Assembly: GCA_024280195.1 (NCBI GenBank)
Contig: JAJRQP010000292.1
Location: 1 to 11,015 of the forward strand
Length of the DNA stretch: 11,015 bases
Source: Bacteroidota bacterium
GTDB taxonomy: Bacteria; Bacteroidota; Bacteroidia; Flavobacteriales_D; Crocinitomicaceae
Direction: 5' to 3'
Below the pieces are notes generated by a model. It was given only the letters and a program-made list of their open reading frames with translations. It made no database searches and was not told where the DNA came from. Every line of letters starts with the position of its first letter. The stretch's first letter is position 1. Of the stretch, positions 1 to 6,929 are shown piece after piece. Made by a program: the position numbers and the translations under genes.

Positions 1-650
1 AAGATTTAAACTCTCTATTTAGTGAACCAAGTCTTATTGAAGAAATAATTCCTTTCGATAAAGAATTGTCGGTAATAGTCGCTCGAAATGAAGAAGGAGA
101 AGTTGTCTCTTTTCAAACAGTAGAATGTGAGTTTAACGATGTTAATTTAGTGGAGTTTTTATTCTCTCCTGCAGACATTTCTCCAGAGGTTGAAAACAAA
201 GCAGTTGAATTGGCAAAAGACGTGATTAAAAAGCTCGATATGGTCGGTATTTTAGCTGTAGAGTTATTCTTAACAAAGGATGGGGAATTACTGGTAAATG
301 AGGTTGCTCCACGTCCTCACAACAGTGGGCATCACACAATCGAGTGCAACGTTACTTCTCAATTCAGTCAGCATTTGCGGAGTATTTTAGGATTGCCTCT
401 TGGTTCTACTGAAATTATTCGTTACGGTGCTATGTTTAATTTATTGGGGGCAGAAAACCACACTGGTAAAGCCATTTATAAAGGCCTAGAGGAGGTCATG
501 AAAACACCTTCCGTTTATATCCATTTGTATGGTAAAGACATCACGAAACCAAACCGAAAAATGGGTCACATTACTGTGACAGGTAAAACCTTAAATGAGG
601 CGAAAGTAATGGCAAAATCTATCAAAGAAAGAATAGAAATTATTGCTTAA
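1..650 (+). CDS. purK: 5-(carboxyamino)imidazole ribonucleotide synthase, C-terminal part (5' truncated)
   Basis: This is the C-terminal half of the ATP-grasp enzyme that carboxylates aminoimidazole ribonucleotide with ATP and bicarbonate to give N5-CAIR, a cytoplasmic step of de novo purine synthesis. The frame is open from base 3 to the TAA at 648-650, giving 215 visible residues. PurK proteins are usually about 380 residues, so the start and the N-terminal domain lie outside the window. The stretch 'FDKELSVIVARNEEGE' near the visible start is typical of PurK. The strongest signature is 'NEVAPRPHNSGHHTIE' (about bases 297-344), the conserved ATP-grasp segment with metal and substrate contacts, followed by 'TSQFSQHLRSILGLPLG', also characteristic of PurK. 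A possible internal TTG start at 66 would split the ATP-grasp domain and is not credible. No purE is seen downstream. A 78-base gap separates it from the next gene. Confidence 0.95.
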   Translation, partial: DLNSLFSEPSLIEEIIPFDKELSVIVARNEEGEVVSFQTVECEFNDVNLVEFLFSPADISPEVENKAVELAKDVIKKLDMVGILAVELFLTKDGELLVNEVAPRPHNSGHHTIECNVTSQFSQHLRSILGLPLGSTEIIRYGAMFNLLGAENHTGKAIYKGLEEVMKTPSVYIHLYGKDITKPNRKMGHITVTGKTLNEAKVMAKSIKERIEIIA

Positions 651-728
651 ATTTTAATTAGACCTATTTATTCTCGCAACAACCAAAGATTTTTACTAAA
701 TTGGATTTCTAAATTCGAAAGACTACTT

Positions 729-3700
729 GTGAAAATACTACTCGTATTTTTTTTTACACTTCTTTTTACTAGTGCAAATGTAAGCGCTCAGTTACTCACG
801 TATAAACATTACGATCACAAAGATGGCTTGCACATGGCAAGTGTCAATTGCATTGCACAATCCAAAGATGGAATGATTTGGCTGGGAACCAACGGAGGGG
901 ATTTAATTCAATTTGATGGTAAAACATTTTTTGAAGTTCCTTTAGGTAGAGATTTTAATCACCATTTTAGCAATATTAGCCTCCACAAAAATGAAATTCT
1001 TTTTTCTTCTCGATATAAAGGGTTTTATAGCTATTCTTTGACCGAAAAAGAACTGACCAAATTTGATTTACAAGATTATATCATTGGTGATGCATTGAGA
1101 GTCTTCAGAAAAAATGGTTACACATATTTTATTGGAAACCGACAAATTCTGTCTAAAAAAGGGCAAGAGGTCAACAAATTATTGTTTTTCAAATCAACAA
1201 GAAATCGATTAGAAGTCTTTCAGTCGTTTGAAACTCCAAATTCAATCATTCTATTAACCAACTATGGAGGTTATCGTTTGTTCAATGGGAAGGTGGAAAA
1301 ACTTTCAAATTGGATAACGGGAGTTCCTGAATTGGAGAAGTACCGTTTTGGTTATTACTCTCAGAATAAAATTGTTCTGATGCAGAAAGAGGGTAATTTA
1401 ATTACTCAAATTTATTTAGACAAAAAAGAAAATGTTAAGCAGGTACAATTACAATCTATAAGTTGTTCTTTAATCAAAGACGATAGAATTGAATCAATTA
1501 CATATAACAATTACTATAAACAATCAACTCTTTTAACTGCTTCTGGTGAAATTCACTTCTTAGTCGATACGTCTTGGCAAAAAATTCAACATAATTATTC
1601 AGAAACTATAAATCAAGGTCATTCTATTTTTGCGGACTTAAATGGCGACTATTGGATTCCAACTTATGGAAGTGGAATTTATAAAGTATCTAAGGAACCC
1701 TTTACCAAAATTGAATTATCTAAAGAGTTTCTGAGTTCAGCAATGATGCTTCCTTATGTATTTCCTTCTGGGAGAATTTTATTGAGTAATTTTGATAGTA
1801 AAACCTATATTGAAAAGTCTGCAAATTCTCATGATTTTACCCTTTATAATTTTTCAACTTTAGGAATAACAAAAGTAAATGAGACTTATTATTTTGCCAC
1901 GAATCATGGTTTAAAAGAATACACTCCTACCAAGTCTAGTGTTATTCAAGATAAGTTTTACAGGACACAAACGATCACTTCAATTTTTTCGCATCAAGAA
2001 AACTTATGGTTTGGTATTGCTGGAGATGGGCTTTATAAATATGACCTTTCTGAAAATAAAACCTCAACGCCTAATGTAAATGGTGGTAGGATGCCAAGTC
2101 ATATTTACACTTCTCTTCTAAGTAGCGATGGGGAAACCATCTATTTTGGAACCAACTCTGGAGTTTATGAACTCTCGTTAAAAACTGAAGTACTGCAACA
2201 GGTTTATTTTAACAGTGCTGATTTAGGATTATACAGTGGACTTTCAACTAAGGATTCTTACGGTAATAATTGGTTTTCATTAGAGAAAGGAATCGTTGCG
2301 ATTACAAAAAATGGTGAAACAAAAACCTTTCAGGGTGAAGATTTATTTAACTCCACTCTTTTCTACACACTTATTGCTGATGATATTGGTAACTTGATTA
2401 TTGGCACCAATAAAGGGTTGACAATTTTTAAAGTCGATTCAAATGCCAATATTCTTAGTCATAAAGTTTATGATGAGAAAACAAATTTCCTTGGTTACGA
2501 AACGAACATGAGAGCGCAATTCAAAAAAGGAAATGAAATTCTCTTAGGCACCGTAGAAGGTGTTTTTCAAGTAAACACACAATATTTAGAAAACTTGCCT
2601 CGTCCTTTGGCTCCTGTAATTTCCATTATAAATAATACAGAAGAAAAGAAAGAGCTTGATGCGTTTAGTTTTATGTTTTCATTAAACAATCCTAAAATTA
2701 ATTCAATTTATTATTCTTATTCTATTGATGAAGGGCAATGGGAAAACTTAACCAACCAAGAAAGCACTCTTTTAATCAGTGGTCTTTCAAGTGGAGAGCA
2801 TGTTATAAAAGTTAGAGCTTCGTATGATGGGGAGGTATTTGGACAAAGTGCAACAAAAAACCTATCTGTCCATGTTCCCCTTTGGAAATCACCTTGGTTT
2901 ATAGGAGCTATTATTGCAGGTTTATTTTTAGTTAACCTCATTTTGCTAAATTATTATAAAGCATTTAATGGAGGAGGATTGATTAATACCAAAGACTTAG
3001 ATGTTCATCTGAACTTAACTCCAGCTATTCTCCTTTCTGCGGCTATTACGACTCCTCTTACCCATATTTTAGCTCCAATAATGGATGCACAATTAAGTCT
3101 CAACATTGGTACAACTTTAGTGACAACATTTATCCTGGTTTCACTATATATTTCTTCTATTTCTGCAAGATCGAATAAGAAAATGTATCTATATAGCACT
3201 CTCCTTAAGATAGGATTATTTGTTCTTATGACTGATTTCTTATGGGAGGTGTTTGACTCTAAATTGCATCCATATAATATTATTGGCATGATCTTAATTT
3301 CTTCCATGGCACCCTATATTCTCAGTAAAATAAAAGACACAGCTGTATTTGCAGTGTTAGTTTTATTTGCTAGTATTATTCTAATAATGCTTATAAAAGA
3401 CGATACGGTTTATCCCAAATATTATTTTCTCTTAGGCATTTCCGTGAGCTCATTTCTAATGATATTCTATAGTTTTTTAAGGTACGATTCTCTTGAGAAA
3501 CTAATTTTTGTTTCAGCAATTATCAACAAAGGAAACATGCCTGTAATTGCTTTTGATCAAGAAGGAACAGTCAATTATTCCAGCGAAAACATTGCTAATT
3601 TTTTAGACATAACTCACAATGAAATTCTAGATAAAAACATCACTGTTTTAAATAATTTTATCCCTTTTGATAATACTTTTAAAGATCGGGATATCACAAA

Positions 3701-5015
3701 AGAATTTAAAGATGGAGAAAAATACCTCACTCCAATGGTTGATAAAAACAGTGAGGTTAGGTGGATGGAATGGGCTTACCGAGACTTCTCTCAAAACGTC
3801 AAACTTATTCTTGGTCAAGACGTTACCAAAAAAATGGAGCTAGAAAACACCTATGAACTTTTGGTGCAACATGCGGAAGACTTTATTTATAAATGTGATA
3901 ACCGGGGCAATTTTAACTTCATTAACAACGCTTCAATTGCAAAACTAGGATACGCTAAAGAAGAATTGATTGGTACCAACTCTATTAGAATTGTTGAAGA
4001 AAGCCATCGAGACGAAGTAGTGCGTTTTTATCGAGAGCATTTTATCAATAAAAACATGACCTCTTATAAAGAGTTTCCTATCATTAAGAAGAATGGGGAG
4101 CGAATTTGGGTTGGACAATCCATTACTACTCTATATTCTCCAGGTTCTGAATCACAAATTGAAGGATTTATAGCTTTAGCAAGAGATATAACTGAGGTTA
4201 GAACTCAACAGCGATTAATTCGTGAGCAAAGTGAATCCATTACCTCTAGCATCAACTATGCCCGAAGAATACAACACAATCTGTTGCCTTCAATCAATCA
4301 GTTTGAAGAATCTTTTAAAGAACATTTCATTTTTTCAAAACCGAGAGACATTGTTTCTGGAGATTTTTATTGGATGGAGAAAATTGGTGACAATACCATT
4401 CTTGTTCTAGGTGATTGCACCGGTCATGGTGTTCCTGGTTCTTTTATGACCCTTTTAGGATTCAATGTTCTAAATAGTACCGTTCTCGAAAATAGAATTA
4501 CAGATCCAGGAAAAATTCTTAACAAAGTAGACAAGAAGCTTATTGAATATTTACCCAGGGGAACAGGGAAAAACCTAGTAAACGATGCTATGGAATTAAC
4601 CATCTGTGTATTCAATGATAAAACAAATGACTTAGCATACGCTTGTGCAGGTTCTCGATTCTTAATTCACGAAGATGGAGAGTTTACTATGTATAAAGGA
4701 GACAATAAACATGCTGGAGATACTGAAGAAGGCTTCCCTGGTTACAATACACATTTTGCTAGTTTCACTTCTGATTTCAATATCTTTCTATTCTCTGATG
4801 GTTTTCAAGACCAGTTTGGTGGAGCGAAAGATAAAAAATATTCTTTCAGAAGGCTGTTGGAATTGTTTGAAGGAAACATCAACCTACCATTAGCTGAGCA
4901 ACAACGCTTAATCACAGATTCTTTTGAAAAATGGATTGGAGATGCTGAGCAAACAGATGATGTAACAGTCGTTTCAGTAAAAAGAGCAATTTTAAAAGAA
5001 AACAACTCGCAATGA
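729..5015 (+). CDS. Membrane receptor with Reg_prop beta-propeller, Y_Y_Y, 7 TM, two PAS-like domains and SpoIIE/PP2C phosphatase
   Basis: A 1428-residue one-piece sensor whose output is a phosphatase rather than a kinase. Domains in order: signal peptide (residues 1-20, cleavage probably after VSA before Q21); a periplasmic propeller (about 22-630) with degenerate Reg_prop motifs such as 'IWLGTNGG' (W51), 'YWIPTYGSG' (W309), 'LWFGIAGDG' (W427) and 'YFGTNSG' (G474); a Y_Y_Y domain (about 645-715, Y661/Y662/Y664); seven hydrophobic helices (about 723-744 and six more between 762 and 917); two PAS-like domains (about 935-1036 and 1045-1155); a linker helix; and a SpoIIE/PP2C domain (about 1200-1420). 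Likely metal-binding aspartates are D1212 (SGDFYW), D1229 (GDCTGHGVPG), D1357 (FSDGFQDQFGG) and D1410/D1411 (TDDVTVV). Seven helices place the C-terminus in the cytoplasm. No DHp or HATPase domain is seen, so it is not a histidine kinase. The GTG start is chosen because it opens the signal peptide; the frame is open back to the purK stop but holds no upstream ATG. Ligand and target are unknown. Confidence 0.88.
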   Translation: MKILLVFFFTLLFTSANVSAQLLTYKHYDHKDGLHMASVNCIAQSKDGMIWLGTNGGDLIQFDGKTFFEVPLGRDFNHHFSNISLHKNEILFSSRYKGFYSYSLTEKELTKFDLQDYIIGDALRVFRKNGYTYFIGNRQILSKKGQEVNKLLFFKSTRNRLEVFQSFETPNSIILLTNYGGYRLFNGKVEKLSNWITGVPELEKYRFGYYSQNKIVLMQKEGNLITQIYLDKKENVKQVQLQSISCSLIKDDRIESITYNNYYKQSTLLTASGEIHFLVDTSWQKIQHNYSETINQGHSIFADLNGDYWIPTYGSGIYKVSKEPFTKIELSKEFLSSAMMLPYVFPSGRILLSNFDSKTYIEKSANSHDFTLYNFSTLGITKVNETYYFATNHGLKEYTPTKSSVIQDKFYRTQTITSIFSHQENLWFGIAGDGLYKYDLSENKTSTPNVNGGRMPSHIYTSLLSSDGETIYFGTNSGVYELSLKTEVLQQVYFNSADLGLYSGLSTKDSYGNNWFSLEKGIVAITKNGETKTFQGEDLFNSTLFYTLIADDIGNLIIGTNKGLTIFKVDSNANILSHKVYDEKTNFLGYETNMRAQFKKGNEILLGTVEGVFQVNTQYLENLPRPLAPVISIINNTEEKKELDAFSFMFSLNNPKINSIYYSYSIDEGQWENLTNQESTLLISGLSSGEHVIKVRASYDGEVFGQSATKNLSVHVPLWKSPWFIGAIIAGLFLVNLILLNYYKAFNGGGLINTKDLDVHLNLTPAILLSAAITTPLTHILAPIMDAQLSLNIGTTLVTTFILVSLYISSISARSNKKMYLYSTLLKIGLFVLMTDFLWEVFDSKLHPYNIIGMILISSMAPYILSKIKDTAVFAVLVLFASIILIMLIKDDTVYPKYYFLLGISVSSFLMIFYSFLRYDSLEKLIFVSAIINKGNMPVIAFDQEGTVNYSSENIANFLDITHNEILDKNITVLNNFIPFDNTFKDRDITKEFKDGEKYLTPMVDKNSEVRWMEWAYRDFSQNVKLILGQDVTKKMELENTYELLVQHAEDFIYKCDNRGNFNFINNASIAKLGYAKEELIGTNSIRIVEESHRDEVVRFYREHFINKNMTSYKEFPIIKKNGERIWVGQSITTLYSPGSESQIEGFIALARDITEVRTQQRLIREQSESITSSINYARRIQHNLLPSINQFEESFKEHFIFSKPRDIVSGDFYWMEKIGDNTILVLGDCTGHGVPGSFMTLLGFNVLNSTVLENRITDPGKILNKVDKKLIEYLPRGTGKNLVNDAMELTICVFNDKTNDLAYACAGSRFLIHEDGEFTMYKGDNKHAGDTEEGFPGYNTHFASFTSDFNIFLFSDGFQDQFGGAKDKKYSFRRLLELFEGNINLPLAEQQRLITDSFEKWIGDAEQTDDVTVVSVKRAILKENNSQ

Positions 5016-5416
5016 AAGTCTGTAGAAGAGAAACATTTAATGCTGCCCATCGTCTTTTTAGAGAAGAATGGAGCGATGAGAAAAATTTGGAGATTTTTGG
5101 TAAATGCAGCCACCCGAATTTTCACGGACACAACTATGCACTTGAAGTTTGGGTGGAAGGAGAAATAGATCCAATAACTGGTTTTGTCATTGATTTAAAA
5201 ATATTGAAAGATATTATCTTAACAAAAGTTATAGATCGTTTTGACCATCGGAATTTAAACCTCGATTGCCCAGAGTTTAAAGGGATAAACCCAACAACAG
5301 AAAATATAGCTAAAGTTGTTTGGGAGATTCTGCGGAAAGAATTAGACACTAAATTTGAATTAGAAGTCCAAGTTCAAGAAACGGAAAAGAATAAAGTATT
5401 GTACAAAGGAAGCTGA
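5012..5416 (+). CDS. 6-pyruvoyl/6-carboxy-tetrahydropterin synthase family protein (PTPS/QueD)
   Basis: A 134-residue zinc enzyme of the PTPS/QueD (COG0720) family, which acts on 7,8-dihydroneopterin triphosphate. Visible ligands are H13 in 'FNAAHRL' and H38/H40 in 'HGH'. C32 is the probable catalytic cysteine, and 'DRFDHRNLNLD' carries the family Asp-His pair. The 'PTTEN' motif and the terminal 'ETEKNKVLYKG' complete the fold. Five residues lie between C32 and HGH (GKCSHPNFHGHNY). This matches the tetrahydrobiopterin-pathway PTPS pattern (CX5HGH) rather than the bacterial QueD pattern (CX3HGH). Database names would probably say QueD, but the motif favours PTPS-like chemistry or a mixed activity, so no symbol is given. 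The ATG overlaps the stop of the receptor gene (ATGA at 5012-5015), which suggests translational coupling. No folE, queC, queE or queF is seen in the window. Confidence 0.9.
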   Translation: MKVCRRETFNAAHRLFREEWSDEKNLEIFGKCSHPNFHGHNYALEVWVEGEIDPITGFVIDLKILKDIILTKVIDRFDHRNLNLDCPEFKGINPTTENIAKVVWEILRKELDTKFELEVQVQETEKNKVLYKGS

Positions 5417-5441
5417 GAATTGAATTCAGAACTTATTGCTT

Positions 5442-5460
5442 TGTGAAGATTTACTTCACA
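5442..5460. terminator. Hairpin between convergent genes, possible bidirectional terminator
   Basis: A perfect 7-base inverted repeat (TGTGAAG / CTTCACA) encloses a 5-base ATTTA loop between two convergent genes. The right arm is also the last codons of the minus-strand zinc-ribbon gene, whose stop codon is at 5451-5453. The position suits a shared transcript end. Neither side has a clear T-tract and the stem is short, so an intrinsic terminator is only a tentative reading. Confidence 0.3.
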
Positions 5461-5813
5461 TAATCTTGTTTCACGACCAACATATAACGATCATCATCCA
5501 GTTTTAAATATCCCTGTTCATAGCAAAAGAAATATTGCGAACCGGTCTTTGTGGTGTAAACATTCGTATAATAATGGAAGTTAAACCCTTCTTCGGCAAG
5601 TGTTATCCCATCCAAAGTTTTCTTGCCTTCAGGATTTAAGCTCGTTAAAATTCTTCTGTTTTTTCGAAGGATATTGTTGATTCTTCGGACGTACTTATTC
5701 GCATCTTCATTGAGTTTATTGTTATACGTGTTTCTGCAATAATCCGAACAGAATCTCTGGTCCTTTCTTCCAGACAACGTCATTCCACATTCTTCACATT
5801 TTCTAACTTTCAT
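5451..5813 (-). CDS. Small zinc-ribbon protein, conserved Bacteroidota family of unknown function
   Basis: A 120-residue protein, counted from the ATG at 5813. Its N-terminus carries four cysteines, C6, C9, C22 and C26, arranged CX2C-X12-CX3C in 'CEECGMTLSGRKDQRFCS', which looks like a treble-clef or zinc-ribbon site. A basic helical stretch follows (about residues 36-55, 'YVRRINNILRKNRRIL'). The C-terminal half looks beta-rich, with 'GFNFHYYTNVYTTKTG' and 'YFFCYEQGYLKLDDD'. The pattern resembles short proteins found widely in Bacteroidota, but I know no assigned role; nucleic-acid binding or a chaperone-like role is guesswork. A longer start at 5846 would add 11 residues. The shorter start is preferred because it begins right before the cysteines and because a promoter-like element overlaps the longer start. 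It is convergent with the pterin gene and divergent from the moxR operon. Confidence 0.8.
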   Translation of the reverse strand: MKVRKCEECGMTLSGRKDQRFCSDYCRNTYNNKLNEDANKYVRRINNILRKNRRILTSLNPEGKKTLDGITLAEEGFNFHYYTNVYTTKTGSQYFFCYEQGYLKLDDDRYMLVVKQDYVK

Positions 5814-5834
5814 AGGTATGCAGTTTAAGTCTAA

Positions 5835-5865
5835 CAATGTTAACATTAATTAACAGCAAAATCAA
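5835..5865 (-). promoter_or_regulatory. Candidate Bacteroidota-type promoter for the zinc-ribbon gene
   Basis: Read on the minus strand, a TTG (5865-5863) is followed after 20 bases by TAACATTG (5842-5835). The latter matches 7 of 8 positions of the Bacteroidota -7 consensus TAnnTTTG. Transcription would begin near 5828, leaving a leader of about 15 bases before the ATG at 5813. It would exclude the upstream start at 5846. This comes from pattern matching only. Confidence 0.4.
5839..5854. promoter_or_regulatory. Palindrome GTTAA-N6-TTAAC in the divergent intergenic region, possible operator
   Basis: A perfect inverted repeat of 5-base arms separated by six bases (CATTAA) lies between the divergent zinc-ribbon gene and the moxR-bat operon. 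It overlaps the -7-like element proposed for the minus-strand gene, where a bound regulator would block transcription. The arms are AT-rich and short in an AT-rich genome, so chance is a real alternative. Confidence 0.3.
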
Positions 5866-5878
5866 GTCATACAGGACA

Positions 5879-5902
5879 TATCTTTCCATTTTTGTATGTT
5901 CG
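5879..5902 (+). promoter_or_regulatory. Probable promoter zone of the moxR-bat operon
   Basis: Three overlapping near-matches (7 of 8) to TAnnTTTG lie just upstream of moxR: TATCTTTC (5879-5886), CATTTTTG (5887-5894) and TATGTTCG (5895-5902). None has a clear TTG about 20 bases upstream, so the exact element is undecided. The operon must start in this 105-base divergent gap, because the upstream neighbour is on the other strand. Confidence 0.35.
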
Positions 5903-5918
5903 ATAGAATTGCACAATT

Positions 5919-6929
5919 ATGGAAGAAAATTTAAACCCCGCTGAAGCGCTAAGGATTGTTAGCGAACAGATTAAACAAGAAATGCCAACCATCAACTTGC
6001 TAAGAAATGAAGTTGGAAAAGTAATCGTTGGTCAAACATACATGATTGATAGGTTGCTAATTGCGTTACTTGCTGATGGACACGTTCTCTTAGAAGGAGT
6101 TCCTGGACTAGCAAAAACACTGGCAATTAAAACCTTATCCGATGCTATCAATGTTGACTTTAGTAGAATTCAGTTTACACCAGATTTATTGCCTGCGGAT
6201 GTTACTGGAACATTGATTTACAGTCAAAAATCTGAAAGTTTTTCTGTGAAGAAAGGACCTATTTTCTCTAACTTCGTGTTGGCTGATGAAATCAATCGTG
6301 CTCCTGCAAAAGTGCAATCAGCGTTGTTAGAGGCTATGCAAGAACGGCAAGTTACGATTGGTGACGAAACGTTTAAATTGCCGCATCCATTCTTGGTGCT
6401 TGCTACACAAAACCCGATCGAACAAGAAGGAACTTACCCGTTACCTGAGGCGCAAGTCGATCGATTTATGCTGAAAGTGTTCTTGGATTATCCAACAAAA
6501 GAAGAAGAACGTCAAATTATTCGCGCAAATGTGCAAAAGTCAGGAATGGCAAAAGCATCAAATGTCGTGTCAATTGAAGATGTTGAAAGATGTCGTTCTT
6601 TAGTGAAGCAAGTTTATTTAGACGAGAAAATTGAGCAATACATTGTCGATATTGTTTATGCAACGCGTGAACCAGAAAAATACGGACTCGGATTCTTAGA
6701 GCCGATGATTAGTGTAGGTTGTTCTCCAAGAGCAAGTATCAATCTTGCCTTGGCAGCCAAAGCGTTTGCTTTTTTACAAGGACGAGGCTTTGTAATTCCT
6801 GAAGATATTAGAGAAATTGCCCCAGACGTAATGCGTCACAGAATGGGATTAACATACGAAGCAGAAGCAGAGAATTTAACTGCTTCAGATATTGTTTCAA
6901 AAATTGTTGCTAAAGTAGAAGTACCGTAA
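5919..6929 (+). CDS. MoxR-family AAA+ ATPase
   Basis: A 336-residue cytoplasmic AAA+ ATPase of the MoxR family, thought to act as a chaperone-like remodeller of vWA-domain partners. Visible motifs are Walker A 'GVPGLAKT' (G60, K66, T67), Walker B 'LADEINRAP' (D123/E124), sensor 1 'ATQNP' (N165), the MoxR signature 'EQEGTYPLPEAQVDRF' with R182 as probable arginine finger, and sensor 2 'SPRAS' (R271). Length and motif order are normal for the family. It is the first gene of the operon, and its TAA directly abuts the ATG of the DUF58 gene, which implies coupled synthesis. The partner proteins with MIDAS sites are encoded just downstream. All catalytic residues are intact. The exact substrate is not shown by the sequence. 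Confidence 0.95.
   Translation: MEENLNPAEALRIVSEQIKQEMPTINLLRNEVGKVIVGQTYMIDRLLIALLADGHVLLEGVPGLAKTLAIKTLSDAINVDFSRIQFTPDLLPADVTGTLIYSQKSESFSVKKGPIFSNFVLADEINRAPAKVQSALLEAMQERQVTIGDETFKLPHPFLVLATQNPIEQEGTYPLPEAQVDRFMLKVFLDYPTKEEERQIIRANVQKSGMAKASNVVSIEDVERCRSLVKQVYLDEKIEQYIVDIVYATREPEKYGLGFLEPMISVGCSPRASINLALAAKAFAFLQGRGFVIPEDIREIAPDVMRHRMGLTYEAEAENLTASDIVSKIVAKVEVP

Noticed and set aside
651..728. Promoter for the receptor gene in the gap after purK
   Set aside because: TAAATTGG at 697-704 is a 7 of 8 match to TAnnTTTG, but no TTG lies at the expected distance upstream. Such matches are common in AT-rich sequence, so read-through from purK is equally possible.
3005..3307. 100-codon minus-strand frame inside the receptor gene
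   Set aside because: It is antisense to the membrane-helix block of the receptor, has no family features and no promoter-like element. The plus-strand frame is continuous and convincing.
729..5015. Receptor as a hybrid two-component histidine kinase
   Set aside because: No H-box, DHp or HATPase motifs appear after the PAS domains. The C-terminus has PP2C/SpoIIE motifs instead.
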